A stretch of 37,570 bases of DNA from a virus. A program made the position numbers and the translations under genes. The stretch covers positions 1 to 37,570 of IMG/VR virus record IMGVR_UViG_3300021381_000132; one strand, written 5' to 3'. How positions within the stretch are numbered: position 1 is the stretch's first letter; every line of letters begins with the position of its first letter. The notes under the pieces were generated by a model. It saw only the letters and a list, made by a program, of their open reading frames with translations. It had not been told where the DNA came from and searched no databases. Below are positions 29,119-35,226 of the stretch, in pieces.

Positions 29119-29498
29119 AGAATATCGTAATTGCAGGGAACTGCACAAAAGACGCGGAAACCCGCACGACGCAAAGCGGCAGCAAGGTCACTGGGGTATC
29201 CATCGCTGTAAACGGGTTTTCCAACGGCGAGAAGACGGTTGATTTCTTCGACGTTTCGATGTGGGGCAAGCGCGGCGAGGCTATGGTGCAGTTTGCGCAG
29301 AAGGGATCTAAGCTATGTGTCTCAGGCGAGCTCGGCACCCGTGAGCATAACGGCAAGACGTATCTGACGGTTAACGCGTCCGACTTCACGCCAATGGGCG
29401 GTGGCCAGAGCCAGGGCGGCGGGTATGACGGCGGATCGGGCGGGAACTATGACGCACCGCCGAACCGTGATCTAGACCAAGATATCCCTTTTGATTGA
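29115..29498 (+). CDS. ssb: Single-stranded DNA-binding protein
   Basis: The 127-residue protein has an OB-fold SSB domain (1-95: IVIAGNCTKDAETRTTQSG, FFDVSMWGKRGEA, KGSKLCVSGELGTREHNGKTYLTVNA), a Gly/Gln-rich disordered linker and the acidic tip DQDIPFD, which binds partner proteins in bacterial SSBs. It is shorter than host SSB (about 170), as common in phages. It would protect phage single strands and work with Erf/NinB. The start is ATGA-coupled to the small gene upstream. Confidence 0.93.
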   Translation: MKNIVIAGNCTKDAETRTTQSGSKVTGVSIAVNGFSNGEKTVDFFDVSMWGKRGEAMVQFAQKGSKLCVSGELGTREHNGKTYLTVNASDFTPMGGGQSQGGGYDGGSGGNYDAPPNRDLDQDIPFD

Positions 29499-29554
29499 TA
29501 CCCATTTTAATTCATGTTAAGGTGTCCGGGTAACAAAACATAGGACGCAAACAC

Positions 29555-30022
29555 ATGAAGAGTTGTTTTAAGTGCGGGGCTGAAAAGCCCCTCACGGATT
29601 TCTACAAACATTCTCGTATGAAAGACGGACGCGTAAACAAGTGCAAGGAATGCAACAAAAAAGACGTTCGTAACAACCGGGCAGCTAATATTGAATACTA
29701 CAGGGATTACGACGCGAGGCGATTTCAGGAAGACCCAAGAGTTAAGGCGCGGCATAAAAGATACCAAGCCACAGAGGCCGGGAGCGCGTCTGTTAGGAAG
29801 TCTCAGGCTAAGTGGTTAGCCAATAATCAGGAAAAGCGCGCCGCTCATGTGATCCTTGGGAATAGGGTGCGAGACGGCAAGGTTATAAAGCCGGGCGCTT
29901 GCTCAGATTGTGGTGTGTCTGGAGTCAGAATACATGGCCATCATGATGATTATTCTAAGCCTCTTGACGTGGTGTGGCTGTGCTCGAAGTGTCACCACAA
30001 AGTACACGCGAACGCAGAATAA
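29555..30022 (+). CDS. HNH endonuclease with Cys-pair zinc site
   Basis: The 155-residue product starts MKSCFKCGAEKPLTDFYKH with CxxC pairs (C4/C7 and C30/C33, CKEC), has a helical basic middle (RRFQEDPRVKARHKRY), and ends with an HNH-type unit: CSDCG (about 116-120), RIHGHHDDYSKPLDVVWLC and SKCHHKVH. This is the form of small free-standing HNH enzymes of phages, often homing endonucleases. The gap and AT-richer flank before it (29499-29554) suggest insertion between ssb and the DnaA-like gene. Confidence 0.82.
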   Translation: MKSCFKCGAEKPLTDFYKHSRMKDGRVNKCKECNKKDVRNNRAANIEYYRDYDARRFQEDPRVKARHKRYQATEAGSASVRKSQAKWLANNQEKRAAHVILGNRVRDGKVIKPGACSDCGVSGVRIHGHHDDYSKPLDVVWLCSKCHHKVHANAE

Positions 30023-30036
30023 CCATCATTTTCTAG

Positions 30037-30064
30037 TTGCTAAATGCAGCACTTGGGATAAGAT
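30037..30064 (+). promoter_or_regulatory. Candidate promoter before the DnaA-like gene
   Basis: TTGCTA (30037-30042) and TAAGAT (30059-30064) with 16 bases between form a reasonable sigma70-type promoter in the gap after the HNH gene. The expected start of RNA falls at the foot of the hairpin 30067-30102. Confidence 0.4.
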
Positions 30065-30066
30065 GT

Positions 30067-30102
30067 GGTGGACGAGGCGAGGCAGGAGTTGCCCCGTCCA
30101 CC
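30067..30102 (+). promoter_or_regulatory. Hairpin in the leader of the DnaA-like gene
   Basis: GGTGGACG (30067-30074) pairs with CGTCCACC (30095-30102), an 8-bp perfect stem, with a smaller GGC/GCC stem inside the loop. No T run follows, so a leader structure or protein-binding site is more likely than a terminator. Confidence 0.45.
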
Positions 30103-30131
30103 TGACACAAACAGCCGTTGGAGGGCCGCAC

Positions 30132-30191
30132 ATGTCACAACAGAAACTAACCGAAAAACAAGCGAACCCGCAAGGCATTTCGCATGATTGA
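30132..30191 (+). CDS. Possible 19-residue leader peptide
   Basis: ATG at 30132 with GGAGG 7 bases before it, reading MSQQKLTEKQANPQGISHD, and a TGA that overlaps the start region of the DnaA-like gene (30184). The good ribosome site and the 8-base overlap suggest translational coupling. Too short for any other evidence. Confidence 0.4.
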   Translation: MSQQKLTEKQANPQGISHD

Positions 30192-30510
30192 GCCAGTCAC
30201 AACCGCGCAGATGCAGTGCGACTATCTCATTGCCCTTTACAACATGGGCCAAGTAATCCTCAAAGACCCACCAAAGAGGACGCCGCGCGAAATGGCGATT
30301 GATTACGCGGCGGTGCATCGGATCAGATTGTCTGATTTCCTTGGAGAGACGCGGGAACGTGCTATCGCATGGCCCCGTCAGGATTGCATGGCGATGATCA
30401 AGCGGAGTGATAAAACGTTGTCATTGTCCGCAATCGGCCGCGCCTTTAATCGGGACCACTCAACGGTTCATCATGCTATCGAGGCATCCAACAAGAGGGC
30501 GGGGGAATGA
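30184..30510 (+). CDS. Stand-alone DnaA domain IV-like DNA-binding protein
   Basis: The 108-residue product corresponds to the C-terminal DNA-binding domain of DnaA (PF08299) without the ATPase part. Visible are VHRIRLSDFLGETRERAIAW (44-63), PRQDCMAMIKR, the LSLSAIGRAFNRDHSTVHHA stretch (79-98) with the DnaA signature RDHSTV, and the final basic helix. Phages use such proteins as origin binders, competitors for host DnaA boxes, or transcription factors. It follows SSB and the possible replication genes. AAGG precedes the ATG. Confidence 0.85.
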   Translation: MIEPVTTAQMQCDYLIALYNMGQVILKDPPKRTPREMAIDYAAVHRIRLSDFLGETRERAIAWPRQDCMAMIKRSDKTLSLSAIGRAFNRDHSTVHHAIEASNKRAGE

Positions 30511-30761
30511 GCGACAATATTGTTGGTTTTGAGGCGCGTGAAGATGGAGAAAACCGCGTCCTATCCGAAGTCGTGGCGCGATGCTTGCGCGAATTGCTTG
30601 TAATGGCTGAGAATGACAATCTTGTCGGCGTTACCATAGCCGCAGAGCTTGCGGATGGGTCGCCGCATATGGCGATTGCCGGAAGCGCTTATACTTTCCA
30701 AACGATTGGGGTTTGCGAGTTTATCAAGGCGGAGATTTTGGAGAGGCTGGCAAGGCAATGA
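30507..30761 (+). CDS. Hypothetical protein
   Basis: The 84-residue product starts MSDNIVGFEAREDGENRVLSE, with alternating helix and strands (LLVMAEND, VGVTIAAELADG, MAIAGSAYTFQTIGVCEF). It resembles small phage proteins with an alpha/beta fold but no family is certain. Four-base overlaps with both neighbours show co-translation. Confidence 0.72.
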   Translation: MSDNIVGFEAREDGENRVLSEVVARCLRELLVMAENDNLVGVTIAAELADGSPHMAIAGSAYTFQTIGVCEFIKAEILERLARQ

Positions 30762-30997
30762 TCCACGCAACAAAGAGAGCAATGGAGCGCGTCCCTGGCG
30801 TTTGCCCCAGCGTTTTAATACGTGGGTGTCTTTGGGCCATCAAGAACAACAGGCATGATATATTGGAGTTTGTCGAGTGGCGGGGAAAGGATAAGGGCGT
30901 TTGGCGCGGTAGGGCAGCAAACGGGCTAAAGTTCCGTATCGTGGCAAACCCAATAAAGCTATTCCCGATTACCATCATGGATGGGTGGGGTAAATGA
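30758..30997 (+). CDS. Hypothetical basic protein
   Basis: From the ATG at 30758 (ATGA overlap) the product has 79 residues, starting MIHATKRAMERVPGVCPSVL and ending with strands FRIVANPIKLFPITIMDGWGK. It is basic and could be a small RNase- or DNA-binding-type fold, but no motif is conclusive. Confidence 0.68.
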   Translation: MIHATKRAMERVPGVCPSVLIRGCLWAIKNNRHDILEFVEWRGKDKGVWRGRAANGLKFRIVANPIKLFPITIMDGWGK

Positions 30998-31134
30998 CCC
31001 GCGCGCAGGAATACCAGATCACAGTTTGCTTTCGTGAGCTTCGCAACGGTGCCACGGCTGCGCAACTGATTGCAGAGGGATACGCAGCAAAGGCTGTAGA
31101 GTTGGCCGCAGAGAGGGCGAAGGCTTATGCTTGA
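30994..31134 (+). CDS. Small helical protein, 46 residues
   Basis: The ATG at 30994 overlaps the previous stop as ATGA. The product, MTRAQEYQITVCFRELRNGA then ALA-rich helices to AERAKAYA, ends at TGA 31132-31134. It has the look of a real small protein (alternating charge, helix-forming end). Function unknown. Confidence 0.6.
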   Translation: MTRAQEYQITVCFRELRNGATAAQLIAEGYAAKAVELAAERAKAYA

Positions 31135-31137
31135 TCA

Positions 31138-31278
31138 ATGGGCGGGCTAACAATCCACATACGCTGGAAGCGCACCGCCACAACCGGCGATTTCAGCGAA
31201 GTCTTGCGGGTCTGCCGAAGAAACGGCTGGCGAGTTGTGACAATGAGGGGCCGGTGGATGATCTTCACAAGGCCGTAA
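31138..31278 (+). CDS. Small basic protein, 46 residues
   Basis: The ATG at 31138 is three bases after the previous stop. The product MGGLTIHIRWKRTATTGDFSE has a central part FSEVLRVCRRNGWRVVTMRG and ends in FTRP; strand-helix-strand with many Arg/Trp suggests a tiny nucleic-acid-binding fold. The next gene starts 10 bases after its stop. Confidence 0.58.
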   Translation: MGGLTIHIRWKRTATTGDFSEVLRVCRRNGWRVVTMRGRWMIFTRP

Positions 31279-31288
31279 GGAGGCAGGA

Positions 31289-31480
31289 ATGAGTGAAACG
31301 CTCGACGAAAAGATTGATCGAATCAATTCAGCAGTAAAATCTGGACACAATCAGGCGATGCACCACTGCAAGTCTCCCGTTTGTCCTACTGAGAAGTCTT
31401 TCAAGTCGGTGATTTATCACCTTGATTGCGCGGGGTGGGACGTAGTGAAGCGCGACAATCAAAAGAAGGCAGAAAAATGA
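31289..31480 (+). CDS. Hypothetical small protein with Cys/His pairs
   Basis: The 63-residue product has a textbook ribosome site (TAAGGAGG 5 bases upstream) and reads MSETLDEKIDRINSAVKSGH, then MHHCKSPVCPTEKSF and YHLDCAGWDVVKRDN. Cysteines at about 27, 32 and 47 with histidines may hold zinc. Stop overlaps the next ATG. Function unknown. Confidence 0.7.
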   Translation: MSETLDEKIDRINSAVKSGHNQAMHHCKSPVCPTEKSFKSVIYHLDCAGWDVVKRDNQKKAEK

Positions 31481-31863
31481 CTTGCATAACACACAGAACA
31501 GAGAAGCGCATGAAGTGGGCCGCAACCCGGGCCGCGCATGTTGAGCCCGCAGCATCAAAGGCACCGCCCGAGGATGAAAACACCCTGGCCGCGCAAATGC
31601 TGGCATTCGAGCGCGCCGGGCCGAACAAGTCGAAGCTACCATCTTCGCTGATAATCTGCCATAATGTCGGTCTGAACGAAATGGTATACGACGCGCTAAC
31701 CGAGCCCATGACTTCGCGGCAAATCGCGGCCAAGATCGGCAAGAAGGTCAACAGCGTTTCATCGGCTGTCTCAGCACTTGCAGCACAGGGTAAGACGCAA
31801 CGCCTCGAAAAGACGGGCCACACCTACAAATGGGGCCGGGTGCCAGAGGTGGTAGAAACATGA
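31477..31863 (+). CDS. Predicted winged-helix/HTH DNA-binding protein
   Basis: From the ATG at 31477 the 128-residue product has a basic N-terminus, a Pro/Glu-rich linker and a C-terminal HTH-like unit: MVYDALTEPMTSRQIAAKIGKKVNSVSSAVSALAAQGKTQRLEKTG (about 69-114), i.e. helix, MTSRQIAAKIG turn, recognition helix NSVSSAVSALAAQG and a wing ending YKWGRV. It could regulate the late switch. Overlaps both neighbours by four bases. Confidence 0.68.
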   Translation: MTCITHRTEKRMKWAATRAAHVEPAASKAPPEDENTLAAQMLAFERAGPNKSKLPSSLIICHNVGLNEMVYDALTEPMTSRQIAAKIGKKVNSVSSAVSALAAQGKTQRLEKTGHTYKWGRVPEVVET

Positions 31864-32111
31864 ATGGGCCTGATGAATGCACCGGCCGTGTTGTTTTCGC
31901 CATTTTGGCTACAGCTATGGCTGTCGGTATACCTTTTTTGATGTGGAACCATATAAAGCAATTGGATAGGCTTGAGCAAAGGTGTGAAGTGGCTGGAGGC
32001 TTTCCGATTATTGGCCATAAGGGCAGCTTCATAGCTTGCGTTGATAGTTCGTCTATAATCGAGTTGGGCCGGGTACCAGAGGACGAACAGAAGGCCATGG
32101 GGGTGAAGTGA
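31860..32111 (+). CDS. Single-pass membrane protein
   Basis: From the ATG at 31860 the product has 83 residues: a short N-terminus, one transmembrane helix (about 11-30, VVFAILATAMAVGIPFLMW) and a C-terminal domain with two cysteines (C42 and C60) and an acidic end. Its cysteine pair could form a disulfide in the periplasm. No family recognised. Confidence 0.7.
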   Translation: MNGPDECTGRVVFAILATAMAVGIPFLMWNHIKQLDRLEQRCEVAGGFPIIGHKGSFIACVDSSSIIELGRVPEDEQKAMGVK

Positions 32112-32275
32112 TGGGGGATGTCCAGACTAAGGCATTTGAGGATTTCACTGCATGGCAGAAGGCAAGGCATCCTGATAGAGACGATTACTATGACCTTGCC
32201 AAAGAATACGCACAAGATTGCGAGTGTGGTTCATGGCAGTCTGGGCCGGATACATCGAAGACAAGTAACCGATAG
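32111..32275 (+). CDS. Small acidic protein, 54 residues
   Basis: The ATG at 32111 sits in a TGATG overlap with the previous stop. The product begins MGDVQTKAFEDFTAWQKARH and continues DRDDYYDLAKEYAQDCECGSW, ending with Ser/Thr-rich residues at TAG 32273-32275. Composition and coupling support coding. Function unknown. Confidence 0.6.
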   Translation: MGDVQTKAFEDFTAWQKARHPDRDDYYDLAKEYAQDCECGSWQSGPDTSKTSNR

Positions 32276-32285
32276 GGGAAGGCAG

Positions 32286-32801
32286 ATGGCAAGCAAGAGG
32301 CAGCGCATGAAGGCAAAGAGGCAGTTCAAGGCAGAGCCTATCGAGACAGACATTGCCGTAATGCCAGTGCCAAGGGAAAGCAGAACCGCGCGACCAACGC
32401 CGGAACGCTTAGCCCAAGGCACATGGGCAACACCGCAGGGGGTAGGGAAGCACATGCAGCCCATGGTGGATCTGGCAAGCGATATGATCGGCGTCCTATA
32501 CCAGACAAAGCAGATCAACACGTCACAGGAGCAGGCAGCGCGGCTATTCCAAGAACTGCGCGCAGCTTATCTAAGCGAACTAGGGACAAAGGGATACGGG
32601 TCTTGCCTCGCCGACAACCAAACCGGATATGACGGGGGCGATGGCAATCCAGAGGTCATAGCGGCCTATCGCAAGCTTGAGGACAGGATAGGGCGCATAA
32701 ACACGGCTTGCCTGATCCTTGAGTGCGACAGGGGGCCAACAGACAGGCCGATCAGTATGCGGGCAATCAAGGCCGCGCTTAACGCTGTGGGAGAGTGTTG
32801 A
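32286..32801 (+). CDS. Last gene of the early run, possible late regulator
   Basis: From the ATG at 32286 (GGGGAAGG 3 bases before) the 171-residue product has a very basic N-terminus (MASKRQRMKAKRQFK), a Pro-rich stretch, and a helical C-terminal domain with LFQELRAAYLSELGTKGYGS and YRKLEDRIGRINTACLILEC. It holds the place of an antiterminator/late activator (gene Q position) before the late promoter region, but no sequence similarity to Q is visible. The open frame to 32118 overlies the small gene upstream. Confidence 0.65.
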   Translation: MASKRQRMKAKRQFKAEPIETDIAVMPVPRESRTARPTPERLAQGTWATPQGVGKHMQPMVDLASDMIGVLYQTKQINTSQEQAARLFQELRAAYLSELGTKGYGSCLADNQTGYDGGDGNPEVIAAYRKLEDRIGRINTACLILECDRGPTDRPISMRAIKAALNAVGEC

Positions 32802-32828
32802 CGATCATTCTAAAATAGCTGCTTCCAA

Positions 32829-32857
32829 TTGCATTATGTCCGCAGTCTTGATATAAA
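32829..32857 (+). promoter_or_regulatory. Strong candidate promoter before the HNH-AP2 gene and late genes
   Basis: TTGCAT (32829-32834) and TATAAA (32852-32857) with 17 bases between are the best sigma70-type pair in the window. It lies in the 122-bp gap before the HNH-AP2 gene, 0.8 kb upstream of terS. RNA would start right at the hairpin 32862-32893. Confidence 0.6.
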
Positions 32858-32861
32858 AACA

Positions 32862-32893
32862 GGCCGATAAGGTGTCTCACCACCAAATCGGCC
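32862..32893 (+). promoter_or_regulatory. Hairpin at the expected RNA start of the 32.8-kb promoter
   Basis: GGCCGAT (32862-32868) pairs with ATCGGCC (32887-32893), and GGTG (32871-32874) with CACC (32878-32881) inside. The nested GGTG/CACC build repeats that of the hairpin at 25061-25091. A 5'-end hairpin could protect the message or be the target of an antitermination factor. Confidence 0.5.
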
Positions 32894-32923
32894 CTAACCT
32901 AACCGACCTTACAGGAGGCCAGC

Positions 32924-33505
32924 ATGGCTAATAAAAAATTGCTACCGAAAATAGAGTACATTCGCAAGAGGCTGGAGTATTTCCCGAAAACGGGCCGGAT
33001 AGTCTGGCGTTCACTTGAAGCCTCGGACTTTCCGGGCGGCTATACGTCGCCTGCGATGCAGGCGGTAGACCACAATCGCAGCAGGGCAGGCCGTGACGCA
33101 GAAACCCTAGACCGACGCGGCAAAGGAATAGTCATCAGCGTTGCCGGAATGGTGCTTGAGCCTGCAAGGGTGGCGTGGGCGCTGCATTATGGCGAATGGC
33201 CCGATAACATCGTCGATCATATTGATAGTGATCACAGCAACAACAAGCTGGACAATTTAAGGCTGGCTACCGTTGCCGAGAATAACCGCAACAGGACCAG
33301 CGTAGATGGCACGTCCTCAAAGTATTTGGGTGTGACGAAGGTCGATAAAAAATGGCAGGCGCAGATCAAGCACAACGGAGGTGTAACGTACTTGGGCCGG
33401 TTTGACAGCGAAGAGAGCGCGGCCATTGCTTATGACTGCGCCGCAATCGTGATGCACCGCGAATTTGCAAACCCGAATATTGTCAGGAACCCGTTCTTGA
33501 CGTGA
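32924..33505 (+). CDS. HNH endonuclease with AP2 DNA-binding domain
   Basis: The 193-residue protein has a central HNH motif (DHIDSDHSNNKLDNLRLAT, about 98-116, followed by AENNRN) and a C-terminal AP2/ERF-type domain (YLGVTKVDKKWQAQIKHNGG to ESAAIAYDCAAIVMHREFAN, about 133-183). An N-terminal unit with EYIRKRLEYFPKTGRIVWR (11-29) is also typical. This is a known phage homing-endonuclease build. It lies just before the terminase genes, a usual niche for HNH enzymes that assist packaging in some phages. AGGAGG precedes the ATG. Confidence 0.9.
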   Translation: MANKKLLPKIEYIRKRLEYFPKTGRIVWRSLEASDFPGGYTSPAMQAVDHNRSRAGRDAETLDRRGKGIVISVAGMVLEPARVAWALHYGEWPDNIVDHIDSDHSNNKLDNLRLATVAENNRNRTSVDGTSSKYLGVTKVDKKWQAQIKHNGGVTYLGRFDSEESAAIAYDCAAIVMHREFANPNIVRNPFLT

Positions 33506-33540
33506 CTTTCTTTTTATGGCTTAAGGGTTGTTGAAGAATT

Positions 33541-33571
33541 GCGCCTATGGGAAACCGTATGGCGCTTTTTT
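33541..33571 (+). terminator. Rho-independent terminator before the late genes
   Basis: GCGCC (33541-33545) pairs with GGCGC (33561-33565) and TATGG with CCGTA (one bulged base), loop GAAA, followed by six T (33566-33571). It would stop early transcripts, so expression of terS onward needs antitermination or a new promoter between 33572 and 33623. Confidence 0.85.
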
Positions 33572-33623
33572 ATTACAGACAACAAACAGCAAGAGGACGC
33601 GCCCATGACGGCGTGAAATTGCT

Positions 33624-33935
33624 ATGGCAGCAAGAGGTAGAAAACCTGGCTTCGTTATGTCAGACGCACACCGGGTTAAAATCCAAAACAGCAACATACT
33701 CAACGCTTTGCTAGAACACGTTGATGGAGAGCGAGAAATGTCTAGCACCCAAGTGACCGCAGGCATTGCGTTAATGAAAAAGGTGTTGCCAGACTTGCAG
33801 GCCGTTACTGTATCGGGTGACCCGGAAAACCCAATCAAAACAGAGGAAGTTGGCGCAGGTGCAACCAAACTCTCAGCATTCATCGAAGCCCTTGCAGAGC
33901 GTAGCGGAACAACTGGCCAATCTGACGGCGAATGA
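33624..33935 (+). CDS. terS: Terminase small subunit
   Basis: The 103-residue product precedes the large terminase and overlaps it. It starts MAARGRKPGFVMSDAHRVKI, with an N-terminal DNA-binding helix region and STQVTAGIALMKKVLPDLQAVTVSGD typical of short small-subunit homologues in alphaproteobacterial phages. The small subunit recognises the pac site for headful packaging; pac often lies in or near this gene. It is shorter than P22 gp3 (162 residues). No strong ribosome site; weak GTGAAA upstream. Confidence 0.78.
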   Translation: MAARGRKPGFVMSDAHRVKIQNSNILNALLEHVDGEREMSSTQVTAGIALMKKVLPDLQAVTVSGDPENPIKTEEVGAGATKLSAFIEALAERSGTTGQSDGE

Positions 33936-35226
33936 GCGTCAGGCCGCGCTATCGGAGCTTACCGATGCGGAGGCGCAGGCCCTACTTTACAATTGGCGCG
34001 GATTCCTTGCGAGAAAGGATCAGATCGCACCGGATGGCGATTGGGACGTGTGGTTGGCTCTTGCTGGTCGCGGGTGGGGTAAGACAGAGACGGGCGCGCG
34101 CTGGGTAAAGGAGCAGGTAGAGGCTGGCGTTAAGTCAATCGCGCTTGTTGCCGAGACACAGAAAGACCTTGAAGAGGTTATGGTTGCGCGGCTATTGGCA
34201 ATCTATCCACCGGGCGAAGGGCCAAAGGTCAGGTATAAGCCGGTTCGTGTCACATGGCCGAACGGTGCAACGGCGCTGGGATACAACGGAACAGAACCGC
34301 AACAGCTACGCGGTCCAGAGTTCGAAGCCGCTTGGGTCGATGAGCTGGCGAAATACAGATACGCCCGTGAAACTTGGGACATGCTGCAATTCTGTATGAG
34401 GGCGGGCGACGATCCGAGGCAGCTTGTCACGACCACGCCGCGCGCTACTGAGCTGATCAAGGCAATCGTAAGCGGGCAGGAGGGTAAGGTCCACGTCACG
34501 CGGGGCCGAACACAGGACAACAAGTCAAACCTAGCGCCACGCTTCTTGGAAAAGATCGTTGCGCGGTACGAAGGCACACGCCTTGGCCGTCAGGAATTGA
34601 ACGCTGAAATCCTCGGTGATCTTCCCGGCGCATTGTGGGCGCAGGCAACGCTAGATACTTACCGCGTATCTGAGTCCCCCGAAATAGGCCGCACGGTGGT
34701 CAGTATCGACCCTGCGGTGACGAACACAGAGAATAGCGACAAGCACGGGCTTATCGTTGCTGGCATGGGGCCAGATCAGACAGGATACTTACTAGAGGAC
34801 GCTTCCCTATCCGGCTCTCCATTGGATTGGGCGCGGGCGGCAATAACTCTTGCGAAGCAATACGACGCAGACGGCGTTGTGGTCGAAGTGAACCAAGGCG
34901 GCGATATGGTAGCTCACACGCTGCGCAGTATCGCGCCAAACTTAAACATTATCGAAGTGCGAGCAACCAAGGGCAAGCACGTCAGAGCAGAGCCTATCGC
35001 GGCTTTGTACGAGCAAGGCAGAATCCGCCACGTTGGCCAGTTCCCCGCAATTGAGAACCAAATGACGCAAATGACGACAGAAGGCTATCAGGGCGACAAT
35101 TCGCCGGATGAACTTGACGCGGTTGTTTGGGCGTTCACTGAATTATTCCCCGACATGACCGAGGTTGTGCCGGATGCGTCAAAATACATGAACAGCTACA
35201 GTGGTGGCGGATGGATGGGCAGATGA
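33817..35226 (+). CDS. terL: Terminase large subunit (headful-type)
   Basis: The ATPase part has Walker A AGRGWGKT (83-90) and Walker B AAWVDE (171-176), and a coupling TTTPR motif (about 205). The nuclease part has VSIDPAVT (first Asp), VVVEVNQGG and SPDELDAVVWA (last Asp pair). Together these mark the motor/nuclease that packages DNA into procapsids and cuts it. The given GTG start overlaps terS by 119 bases; homologous-looking sequence begins about residue 26 and a TTG at 33892 is the better-placed alternative (444 residues). Circular permutation of the ends fits headful cutting. Confidence 0.93.
   Translation: MTRKTQSKQRKLAQVQPNSQHSSKPLQSVAEQLANLTANERQAALSELTDAEAQALLYNWRGFLARKDQIAPDGDWDVWLALAGRGWGKTETGARWVKEQVEAGVKSIALVAETQKDLEEVMVARLLAIYPPGEGPKVRYKPVRVTWPNGATALGYNGTEPQQLRGPEFEAAWVDELAKYRYARETWDMLQFCMRAGDDPRQLVTTTPRATELIKAIVSGQEGKVHVTRGRTQDNKSNLAPRFLEKIVARYEGTRLGRQELNAEILGDLPGALWAQATLDTYRVSESPEIGRTVVSIDPAVTNTENSDKHGLIVAGMGPDQTGYLLEDASLSGSPLDWARAAITLAKQYDADGVVVEVNQGGDMVAHTLRSIAPNLNIIEVRATKGKHVRAEPIAALYEQGRIRHVGQFPAIENQMTQMTTEGYQGDNSPDELDAVVWAFTELFPDMTEVVPDASKYMNSYSGGGWMGR

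Noticed and set aside
33497-33502. TTGACG just before the late genes, resembling the early control motif
   Set aside because: It overlaps the last codons of the HNH-AP2 gene, lacks the AACCACAA partner and has no good -10 box at 17 bases.
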